A DNA stretch of 64,000 nucleotides from Cristatella mucedo. Taxonomy: Eukaryota; Bryozoa; Phylactolaemata; Cristatellidae. Under the pieces are notes generated by a model. The model had not been told where the DNA came from. It searched no databases and saw only the letters and a list, made by a program, of their open reading frames with translations. Position 1 is the stretch's first letter. Each line of letters opens with the position of its first letter. Location: assembly GCA_009760855.2 (NCBI GenBank), contig WPIO01000022.1:3235001-3299000 (forward strand), given 5' to 3'. Shown here piece after piece: positions 10,187 through 22,100 of this stretch. Position numbers and translations under genes: made by a program.

Positions 10187-13100
10187 GTTAGTTTTTTATT
10201 TCACGTAACCTTCCTACAAATACTTTCCACTATGCATCGCACGTGTACCACTATTGCCGTAGACCGCGGCAAATGCCGCGTGTAGACGGTAGTTGGGCGC
10301 TTTCTCGAGTATCGTGCTGTAATTGGACCGCTGTTAATACATAGTAACAAAGCGATATGAGATTTTACTGTTAGTGTTGTTTTTGACTCATTTATTCCTT
10401 TCTCATGCCACTAGCGGCAGAACTCAGTCAATTCGGCCGTACATCGTGGCCGACCTAGGTCAGCCGGCATGGCCGCTGCGGTACTGCCAGATAGCTGCCG
10501 TCGCAAAGTCATGTTTAAGGCTCAAGCTTTGCTTTTGTATACACATTTCCGTCGAACATGTTTCTGACCCATGCAGCCAAACTTATTCGTCTTGATTCAT
10601 GTTATTGCCTTTTGAAAGGATGATTCTGGTCTCGCCTGTGTACGCAATCAGGATTTTAGTCGCACCTTAAAGTGTGTTGATGTCAAATAAATGTGTTTAA
10701 TTTTCCACCCGGTTGTGAAGCGGGTCTTCTTTGATAATGACTTAGCACATATGCATTAAGCCCTACTTTCACCTGTAATTTGAGGGCAGAATGGGATGAC
10801 AAATGGACGGGCAGCCTTAGTGCTACCAATTGTAGACGCTAGTTCTTATTTTAAATTTCTTTTACCCACTGATTATATGAAGTGGAATTAAACTTCGCTT
10901 AGTACGTTCATTCTGTAGGGATTCCCGAGCCCTGTCGTTTTCACACAATATCATGCACTAGTTTTGACTGGTGGAAGCACACGTGGGCCATGCCGTATGC
11001 AGTTTCGTTTATCGGTGGCAGCAGCTGAGCAGCCGCATGCAAAACCCGGATAATAGCTGTTTCCTGCTCTAACTCGCCGGCTAAATTCGTGGCCCTATTT
11101 ATGCTTGTTGAATTTAGCTTGTTTAGATGTATAATAATAGTACATTTGATGCTGCACCCTCAGAGAACTTAATCTCTCTCTCTAGGCACTTAACATTTGC
11201 TGCAAAGGAAGCACGATCAAATGGTTAGTGGTAGCATGTTCAATGACACCCAGCAGAACATGGTTGGGGGTTACATGCACAGGGTCAGCATTCAAATATG
11301 GGGCATGTACAGTGTCAGCACCCATAAACACGTAAAGGACGGATCACATGGGACCCACTAAATGCTGTGATACATAGATGCGTTCTTAGTTTGTTTTTAA
11401 TGTGGTCAAGTTAGGGGATGTCCTGACGCAGGTCAGACGTGAGTTCCAGGCTTTGGGAGCATACGAACTAAATGCACGGTCTCCAAAAGATTTGAGGTTT
11501 GTACGAGGTATAGGTAAGCGAAAAAACAAGTGGTACGATGCTTGGCTGGTTGGGGAGTAGATCTGATAAGTGGGCGGTTGCCAAACAATGAAGGGACCTA
11601 AAAGTGAGTGACAAAACCCAAACTCGATGCCTTGCTTTACAGGAAGGGCCTCTGATTGCCATGCTATCTTGTTGCCAAGATTTATACTGTCATACTTATG
11701 TTAAGATATGTTTTGCTTTCTCAAATCTATGAATAGATGTGTTTGTGCTTTCTGTGTATTGTCTGTTTGGTGATTCCATTAAGCGAACATTTTCAGACCC
11801 CTGCAGGCAAAAATGCCAGATCAACACCAGCAGCCATGAAAGAAAAAAATCAGAACGTTGCAAAGGTGAGGCATCTTGTTGTATTTTGTAAATGTTTTAT
11901 ATGTTTCAGTACAAAAGCTTACCTTGCTGTGTAATTCTAACTGTAAGGCATTGATCAAACTAGAGACGAATTTTGTAGACCCCAGTAAGCCCTGCTGCAA
12001 AGCTGCCTGCTAAGTCGCCGGCAGTGACCAAGACGCCGCAGGCCCCGAAGGCGCTTCAGACACCAAAGCAGAAGCAATCGCCAAAGCAGAAGCAAACGGA
12101 GGGCCAAAAGACTCCTGCCGGGCCGGTAAACGGCACACCAGCCAAGGCGGGAGGCGAGAATAAACCAGCAGGAGCTACCAAGACGCCCGTGCTGCAACCG
12201 GCTGCCACGTCGTCGACGCTGACCCCTGTCACTCCTGGTGGAGCTAAGAAGGGACAACCGAATCAGTCGCAGACTCCCAAGGCTGCTCTGCACAAGGGCC
12301 AAGCTGCCGTTCCCAAAACTCCAATGTCTGTCAATAAGAAAAATGGACCTGCAGCCGGCAAGCAAGGTTCTGCTCAGGTGCTGAAAGCCACCCCAGCAAA
12401 AGTAAGTTACCCTTAATTTACCTCAAACTTGGTTGTACTTACTATTAGATGCAACAGCAGTTTGTGAGCCAGCATGCTTACAGGAAAGTACTTGACCTGT
12501 ACTGCTTTCTGTTTTGCAATATGGATATGGATTCGTCGTCACGACGTCTCTTTTGAGTAGATGACATTTATAAGTAAGCTAAAACAATCTGCCTGTTTAT
12601 TAGCATAGTCTACGTCCCTGTGAACTGTACTTTATGTACTTAATCATGCTGGCATCATGGATGTTATCACACTAATCAGTTGACACACTTTCATTGTAGA
12701 TGACATTTATAAGTAAGCTAAAACAATCTGCCTGTTTATTAGCATAGTCTACGTCCCTGTGAACTGTACTTTATGTACTTAATCATGCTGGCATCATGGA
12801 TGTTATCACACTAATCAGTTGACACACTTTCATTTCAGCATATTTAAAGGGTATTTATTTGCATAGGTTAATATGATGGTGGTGCATACTGAGCCAGGGG
12901 ATGGGCGATGGGGCAATCAGTCCCTTTATAAACGTGGGGGACGACCGAGGCTACCCTTATTCCTGGCTTTTATGTAAACACAATAGCTGGAAATACAGTT
13001 ATCAAAAACTGTTTTCTAGTATGATTTACTTTGTGCCTCTGTGAGTTGCAACTGCATGGTATAGATAGTACACATTGATACAGGCTAGCAAGTAGTGGTG

Positions 13101-16100
13101 TATATTGCTTCTGCACCAGTTCCGGCAGACTAGACCTCAATCATCTGACATTACTCTTTGTGGCACTAGTTTTCAACTTTTGGCAGTGTCTGTAAGTGGC
13201 ACTATTTTTGCATTATCTATTTTGTGCACTGCAGGAACAAAAGGATGACGAGTCAGAAGACGACGATGACGAGGATGAAAGTATGGATGACTTTGACTTC
13301 GATGATGACAGTGATGAAGAAGACATGGATGATGGTAAGAATGTGTAAGCATGGGCACCGTCTTACTACCTACTTAGCTACCGTCTTACCCAAGGGCATT
13401 TGTTGTGGTAAGATGTCATTGGAGTTACCAAATAAACATATATTTTGGATCTGGCTCTGTTCCGGCCTTATTAAAGCCCATCGGCTACCACTAACCACAT
13501 TTGCCTGCTGACCCTGTGCATGTCACCCCTAACCATATTATTCATGTTGTTTATCAAGCATGATATTACTCACCATTCAATTGCATTTCTCTTTGCAGCA
13601 AATGTAAAGCGCCTAGAAAGAGATCGAGTTCTCTGAGTGCTCTTTATCAAGTGCATTATTATTATCGGCGCTTCAGTCTTGACCTAAAAAGTACAGGGCT
13701 ATGACCAGCGTTTAATACACGTGCGGTCTGCCAGAAAGGTTTCTGTTATAGTGGTGTCTTTGACTGAGTGGCTTTGAGGGCTTCGGTTTTTTGTGTGCTG
13801 TAGTTTGTGTTATCAATGATTCACCAGTCCTAATTCTATTCCAGATGGCAGTGATGACGATGAAGACGACGTGGAAGATGACGATGAGGATGGTAGCGAA
13901 GGTAAGGTATCAAGTAGCATAGTGCAGTCCTTCTGTATTTTAGCCGACTCAATTTGAGTCGGCTAAAGTATTGAAGTACTAAGTACATCTTTAAATGACT
14001 ATCGAAGCTTTGTTACAGCTGCTGCTTTTGAAGGATTGTTAGCATTTGTACTACAGGTATTAAAAAAAAAGATATGCAAACTGAATGCTGTACTGCCATC
14101 TAGGTCCTTAGCCTAGGCCGCTTGGGTGCTCGAACTCTATTGCTGCTGCAAGAAGCATGGGTAATAGCCACTACGGAGGGCTTTTTGCCACTGTAAATGC
14201 AGTGAAGGCCTAAACGTTCCGTGCATCCAGATCTTCCCTTATCACTTGCTGTGGGTGGCATTTATCAAATGCACAGATTATAAAATGAGTGTTTCCGTTA
14301 ACCGTAACAACAATGCAACCAACAATTCAGCCAACGATGACCCAGTTTTCTAAGCTGAGTGTGCTAGAAAGGTGCGACCTTCTCAAAAAAAAAGATTATT
14401 TTAGTCGAGCTATTGCAGTGACGCTTAGTATTGCATCAGCAACATTGAGGTACAATTCAAAGACCAGGACAAACTAGCACGATTGATTGAAGGATTGGAA
14501 GCAGTATTAGAAACTAGCCCTACATTTGACGCTCAAGCAGTGTGAGCTTCGAACTTTCTCTGCATAGCCTTTCGAAGGCTCAAGTAATGTGCGCACACAT
14601 GCTGGTGTTAGTTAGCAGCATCTTTCGCTGGCACATAAGCCTCGTCAAACACCAAGTCAGCTTCGGAATAGTGCTTCTGTGCTCGGCAAGCATTCTCGAT
14701 CCTTTGACGTGGTGGCACCGAGAGCTATGACTGCAGTCGTCCCTACACCCTTGTGCAAAGCACAAGTCGGTCAAGTCAGGCAGTCTTAAATCCCACTGAC
14801 CCCCCTAGTGAAGTGTTAAAATTAGAATCTCATTAATTTACGTCAGCGGAATGCACTGACATTTCTGTGGATTGAATGTATTCCTGTATTTGCATACTTG
14901 GGCCTATCCCCCTTAGTGGCACGGTGAGTGTGCGTCCAACGCGAATTTTTGCCTGTATAGCCAGCCTTACTTGCGTTAGCATTGCGATGAGAGTCGTGTT
15001 TCTGAAGTCTTAGCTCGAGTCCATGCGCATATATTTTGATCCTTGCATGTTTCAGATGATTCTGACGATGCACCTGAAACTGCTGCACCAAATGCAAAGC
15101 AGGATGCTAAGGCCGGTCAACCTAAAAGTTTAGCCAAGCCGGCTGCAGCAACGGGTAAAGCTGCTGCTACTTCAAACATATCCAAAGGTGGAGCTGCACA
15201 AACCAAGCCCGGAGAGGCACCGGCCAAGCCAGGAGTAACTGCTGCCAAAGCTGGCCAGACAGCGACCAAGGCTGCTGCTACACCAGCTAAGGCTGCCGCT
15301 ACACCAGCCAAAGCTGCCGCTACACCGGCCAAGCCAGGAGCAGTAGCTGCTAAGTCTGGAGCTGGGGATGCCAAGCCCACAACAGTACCAGGTGAGGGGG
15401 TTCACAGTTGCTTTCAACCCTTGGGTTGCTGTGTAGTTCGTTTTCAGTAAAAATACAAAGGCTGTATTCTAAATCGGCGAGTAAGGTGTTTATGTAGCAC
15501 TCAAGCCAGTCCTACAAATTAATTCCAAAAGGCTTCACACGTAAACTTTTGGCACCCCTTATTCAAACAGATGTGTTTCTCATGTTCGATGCGTAGCCAA
15601 TACTAGACCGGGAGAATTTGTGCAATTTCATGGGAGTAGCGGCTTACCAGCCAAACTTGTTTATCAAAACTTGGAAACCTGGCAAATAACTTGCAGTCAG
15701 GTTTCAGCACTTCCGGTTGGCGCAAACAGCATCCGGGCTTGTCTATCATGAATGTAACAATCAGCGCATTCAGTCAATTATCACCGACATGCTAGTGGCT
15801 CCCTGTCAAGCAGAGTATCGACTTCGAGGTTTTGTCCCTCACCTTTAAGTGCATCCATTCTCTGCTTCATCCTACACATCAGAGCTACTCCCCGACCAGG
15901 CTAGGCAATCTAACACCCGCTCTTCTGACTCAAATCGTTTAGCAAAAAAAAATTGTAGCTGATTCGACAGCCTCTTTTTGTATAGCAACAGAAGACCATT
16001 AAGGCTATCGCCACTGCTTGCAGTGGCAATTAAGGATCGCCCACTGTGGGATTCGAATCTTCGACCTCGGGACCAAGATCCTGTAGAGAAGCTGCCTTAG

Positions 16101-19100
16101 CTGTGCCTCAAATCCCCTGGAGACCATGCCTTTAGCTTGTAGGCTCCCAAAGCCTGGTGCTCACTCTCGAGCGCTTGTTCTTTCATTTTCTGTTGCTTCG
16201 GTGCTGCTTTTAGATTTCCCAACTGGTATTCGTACATATAAGCACACATAAACCGCTTGCGATATTTATTTTTTTGAATGTAGTGAGATGAGCATTTTTC
16301 TTTTTGCCACCTGCCCATCATGCAGGCAAACTTATGCTGTATAGTGAAACCCTAGTGTGCATGGATGGATGGAGCAAGCAATAACCCTTAGCACATGCAT
16401 GTTGTCTTTGCAGGCAAAGCAGCTCAGCTTGTTGCTAAAGGTACTAAAAGCCTTGTCAAAAATGAAGATGAAGTAAGTATATATTTTTTTCTAGCGTGCT
16501 TCATTGCACGAATTTGGCATGTGTTGCTGACCAATGTATTTTTTTGTCACAGATGGAGGATGAGGATGAAGATGATGACGATTTTGAAGATGAAAGTGGT
16601 GGTAAGTAACTTGCTGTGTTTGTTCACTATTTAATCGATTTTAATGTAGTTGCTGTTAATCCTTCCTGTAATGTATGGCACAAAGCCTGCTTATGGGGTA
16701 GCCATTTGTCATGCTCCTGTACAGTACCAGTGTGTTTACAACCAATGCAGCTATTAGGTACACGTGTACTCTCGATTGGGGGACATCAGGAAGCAACTTT
16801 CACCGTGGTTGCTACACTATATGCTGTGCCTCTCACAATACAGGAAACCGATGGTAGAGCCAGGTCACAATGTTTCTAGTTTCAAGTGTGGTGGTGTTAT
16901 TCCGACTGTTATTGTCAAGGAAAATGTACTTACCAAAATAATTGTCACAACCTGCCTTACACAAATTTTTGCATGCCTTTTTAAGGCGAATGGCTCATTA
17001 ATAATTTGACCTAATACCTTTGTATCTAATGGCAATATCGGAGGTGCTGTTATGGTGAGTGAGTTTAACACTCCCTCGCAATCTGGCCACCAGTGCAAAT
17101 TGTAACCTGTTGTACGGATACATCTAAATGAGCAGCATACTAGTGAGCCGTAATGCACACCAGGTATGTCGGTCGCATTTCACGACCTCGGCTCCTGAGG
17201 TTGAGGGTTCGACTCCTTCGGTGGGCGATCCTATATTGTCTCTGCAAGCGGTGGTGATAGCAATAAAAGCTCTCCTGTCGCTATACAAAAAGAGGCTGTT
17301 AAATCAGCTAGTTTTTTTTACTACTAGCAGGAATGAAAGGATCTTTCAAATTTGGTTGATGTAGTGCTATTCCTAATGATTGTTCACAGCATATTACAGA
17401 TCTGGTCCTTTGCTATTTTAATTATCACTTGCTACTTCAGCTATAATGTTTTGCTAAGGTACTGTTGGTTGTACATTCCATTATATACACAGGAGGTAGC
17501 CATGGGTGTGTGATGTGAGGTAGCAACTGCCGGTCTCAGGTTAGGAAGTCGCTCGAATGTATTAGTATTGCTATTTTTATAAATTTCAATAGGTCATTTT
17601 TAGTTTGCCATATTTTGTATTGTACCTACAGGCTTGCGTTTAGCTATTTTCATCAACTTTCGGACTAATGTTTCTTTGCTCACTTCAATCAATTAATTAA
17701 AATGGGGCTGTGTTTATTCGCATGTAGACGAGGACGAAGATGATGAAGATGAAGATGATGAGGATGACGACGATGATGAGGATGACGATGAGGCTTTAAT
17801 TCTTGACGAGGCTGAAGAAGGTTGGTCAACTGGCTTGATTCTATAAAAACTTTAGGCCAGAGCTTAATGAATTTTGGTTTGCAGTAATGATATGTTTCAC
17901 TGCAGGTGATGAGACCGACGACGACGATGAGGATGAAGGTCAGTGAATAGTTTGTGAATAGATAAGTTGGTCCGTGCATTTGTGACATCCCGTCTTGACT
18001 TCAGTGATTCACTACTTGCTGGTCTACTGGCCTGTGCAATCAGGTGCTTACAGCTGGTGCAAAACTAAGCAGCTAGGCTTGTCTGTCGTGAGACCTTTGC
18101 CTTTGTAGGCCACGTCACACCACTTCTCGCCGACCTGCACTGGCTACCAGTCAGGCAATGTATAAACTTCAAGGTTTTGTTGCTAACTTTTAGGTCCCTT
18201 CATTCTCTGGCTCCAGCCTACCTATGTGATCTACATTCCCATCAGGCTAATCATCGTACCACCGGCTTTTCGGAATCAAACTGTTTACTTATCCCTCGTA
18301 CAAACCTCAAATCCTTTGGAGGCCGTGCCTTTAGTTCGTATGCTCCCAAAGCCTGGAACTCACTCCCGACTTTCGTGACGACACCCCCTGACTTGACCAC
18401 ATTTATAAAGAGAAATTAAAAACGCACCCATTTATGACAGCATTAAATGGGTTGCTATGATTCGTCTCTTAAGTGCTTATGCTGCTGACACTGCAGGCTG
18501 CAAGTAACCTCAATTGCGTCCTGATCCTGTGCATGTCACCCCTAACCATGTTTTTTTTTATCGAGCATGCAACCATTAACCACCCGATCACGTTTCCTTT
18601 GCAGCAAATTTAAAACGCCTAAAAAGAGATTTGAGTTCTCTGGTGGCTTTTTACATGCCCCTTGGTGCTCGACTGTGATTTTTGGTGTGGGTAAATTACT
18701 GGGTTGTTAATTATGATCTTCCAGTTACTTAATAATAAGGCATTCCATTTCGGTTCAAGTGACCCTTTTGCATTGGTAAATTACGGTGTGCTCATGGTCT
18801 GCTGGTTGCTTAAAGTAGGGCATTATCATTTTCTCTTGGTTGCCCTTTGCATTACTTCAGCATGGTGATTTTGTTGTCAGCAGACTTTCGTGTGCTTAAA
18901 GTGATGCTGCTTCCTAACCATCCACCAGCTTTGCTTATAGAGCTGGCCTACCCAGTATGTCGTGGTTGAAAAATGGACGAGCTGACTACCTATTTGGCTT
19001 TAGTTGCTATTTGAACACGGTGGGCCCTAATGACTCACTAGGTAAGGCGGTTGCTTTTCACGACCTCGGCCCCGAGGTCGTGGGTTCGAATCTAGTGGTG

Positions 19101-22100
19101 GGCGATCCTTTATCACCACTTTAAGCTGTGGTGATAAAGGTGGTGCCGTAAAGACTCCTGTTGCTATACAAAAGAGGCTGTTAAATCAGCCAGTATTTTT
19201 TTATACCTCTAGTCCAAGCTAATTATCTAGTCCTAGCTAATTATTGCATCAGCAGGAGCCTCTGCTTGCTGTGCTGCACTAACAAAAAGTTAATTTATGC
19301 ATCCCGTGGCTGTGATGTCATTTCTTTCCACGAAGGTATACGTTAGCTAAGATTAGCTGATCTGACAGCCTCGTTTATATGGCAGCAGAAGAGCCTTGGC
19401 GGCTATCACAATGGCATGCGATGGGCAATATGGAACGATCCGCTCACTGAAGGACTTGAACACACGACCCGCATTATGAAAGTGTGACTATCTTACCCTT
19501 AGGCTAGTATGCATTAAGCTGCCACACCATGGTTATAAAAGCATCGTTTTTACAATGCTGTCGTGAACTAAGCTAATGATTGGTTCTGCATGGGTAATGT
19601 CGTGTCACTAGTGGAAGTGGCATTTTCTACGATCGAAGACAATTAACCCTGTTTCATTCAATTAGCACTTGCTATCAGGCAAGTGAAGTTCTTGTGTTTT
19701 TGCTTGCTTAAGTAGTTGTCAATAGCCAAGTATCCGTCGCCAAGTGCCCAGTGAGACGTAATGGCTCACTGGGTAAGGTGGTTGCTTTTCATGTCCTTGG
19801 TGCCGATGGTGTGGGTTCGAATCCTGCGGTAGGCGATCCTTTATTGTTGCTGCCAGTAGTGGTGATAGCCGTAAATGCTCTTCAGTCGCTATATAAAAGA
19901 GGCTGTTTAATCAGCTAGTCTTTTTTTGCCCGTGCTTTTTCCCAATCCTGCCTCGGTGATTGTTTTCAGAAGAATCGGAAAACGAAGAGCCTCCGGCAAA
20001 AGTTGCTAAGGCAGCACAAGTGCAGACACCGAAAGCCCAGCAGCAGCAGAAGAAGGGAGACGTATTGCAAAATGCGGCCCAGAAAAAGGCAGGTCAACAG
20101 CAGAAGCCAGGCCAGCAGCAGCCTGCAAAAACTGGCCAGCAGGAGAAGTCTGCCGCTAAACAGCAGGCAGCCGAGAAGCAAGCGCAGCCAGCAGCAGCGA
20201 AGCAAAAAGGCAGTGGTCAGGCAGAGCAGCAAGGTGAGTGTGCCGAATCCGGCAGCAGCAGTGCGATGGGGCAGCAGCGGAGCAGTCGCTTGCTGATCTG
20301 GTTCCTGTTGCCGGTCGCGGTGAGCTTGCTGGTGAGACACTCCAGCACGAGCGTTCTTGCACACTGATGCATGCCTTAGTGGTAGGAATGACTTGTGCCG
20401 CCCTTTCTTGTCCAGCCGGCGCTGTGGCGTCAACCGACTGTAGGGCTTTCGAGACATCTGCACGGGTTTCTGTTTCAGCCAAACCTGATTCGGTGGCGGC
20501 GACAGCAGTCGCTGGACAGAAGAGGCCAGCCGAGGGCACCAAGCTTCCGGACGCCTATGCTGCACAGGAAGCCAACACGCGGCGGGAGCTCGATGTGCGC
20601 ACACTTTTTGTCAAGGGACTGAATGCTAAGATCACAGAGGACGACTTGAAGGCCTTCAGTCCCGAGGCGCAGGCTGTGCGCCTGCGCATATGGGCGGGCT
20701 CTCGCACATCAAAGAAAAGGAGCGCGTACGTACTGCCGTTTGCACTGGTGCCAACGGGGGTGTGTCGGCCGTGCTTGGCACTCGTCGCCTATTAACAGTT
20801 GTCGAAAGGCGGCACTAACCATCTGTTCAGTTCGGCACGCGTCCCGGCTTTTCAGTGGGTTTTTTAACCTTAGCTTGGCATATTGCCCTCTTCTGTTCTG
20901 GTGGCTCCGTCTGAGTGGCCGATTCGTGACGACTGTCTTGCCGTGCACTTTTTTTTACCACTGGGTCACGGTTCTGGTGGCCAAGCAGCCCAATATACGC
21001 CCTCCATCCGATTCGCTTGGCTGCCTCTGGCAGCATAAAGGGCTGGTCTCTCTCGGCTTAATTCGGGCCTCGGATCTTTGGCTGCAACCTCATCACCGTC
21101 TTGGTGGTGACCGCTGCAAGCAGTGTGGCGATGCTGCTGCTTGTTACGATTTCCGAGTTCTGGTTTGCGTTCGCTCAGCGCCACAGTGCAGCGTTCACGG
21201 GCACTATTTGCATCCCATTTGTAGGTACGCATTCCTGGAGTATGCCAGCGAAGACTTAGCCGATAAGAACTTCAAGCTTCTCCAGAACAAGGAGGTAAAG
21301 GGCTGTGCTGTCATTGTGGACTACGTTGGTGAAAAGAGCCGCTTTAAGGCCGAGAAAGCCAAGGCTGAGGGTAAGTAGTTTGTCGTCACATTGGCGTTGC
21401 ATCGATCGTGACAGTGCAACTTGTTGGCATCAAGACGATTGCCACTTGTATGAAGGTGGCTTTTGTTCGAGAAGGCTTGCAGAAATTATCTTGCGTGCAA
21501 TAATTAATGTTGTCATACTCCTTTGGCCACATAGCCTTGTCATGTCGGGATCCTGCCTGCATCAGCTGCAATGCTTTGGCGTTGTAGTCGAAGCTCCTCG
21601 GAATCTCAAGCGCCTATATGTTACGAACTTTGGGCCTTCCATGTCGGAGCAGGTTATGAAGAAGGTGTTTCCAAAATCTTCGGAAGTAGCTGTGCCCAAA
21701 CGAAGTGTCAGCGGAAAGCTCGTCGGGTAAGCAAGCTCGCGGCATGATGTGACTTTCGCTTGGCTCACATGTTTCCTTTTTGTGACCCGGATTTTCTTCG
21801 GGCACTACAAATGAGTTACATTTTTTTTGCCAATCCGCCTTCTTTCGTGTAGGTATGCGTTTGTGACGTTTGACACAGAAGCTCTGGCCAAGGAGGCACT
21901 CGATGCTACCAACAAGAAGGTCGTAGACGGCAAGCCACTCGTCGTCTTGTATGCCAAGTGCAACACAAACAACGAGAAGAAAAAGAAAAAGCAGGCGGCC
22001 AAGTCAAAGCAAGGTAAGAAGACCCGCTCGCTCCGAACGTCCTTTGAATGCTCCTTACTGCCGTGATAGACAGGGTGACCAAAGGGACCTACATGGCTTG

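Noticed and set aside
12553-12840. A 13-nt microexon (between gtag and gtaagc) in each 139-bp repeat unit
   Set aside because: Either one or two copies would shift the frame between exons 3 and 4, which join cleanly without them.
19966-20604. Long antisense frame (212 codons) opposite nucleolin-like exons 11-12; also 11955-12365 and 15117-15417 minus
   Set aside because: Low-complexity sense exons leave the opposite strand open by composition. The residues show no family and there is no splice support.
20740-21378. 212-codon sense frame across nucleolin-like intron 12
   Set aside because: It reads through the intron into exon 13. The exon part is real; the rest has no conservation, and good splice signals flank the intron.
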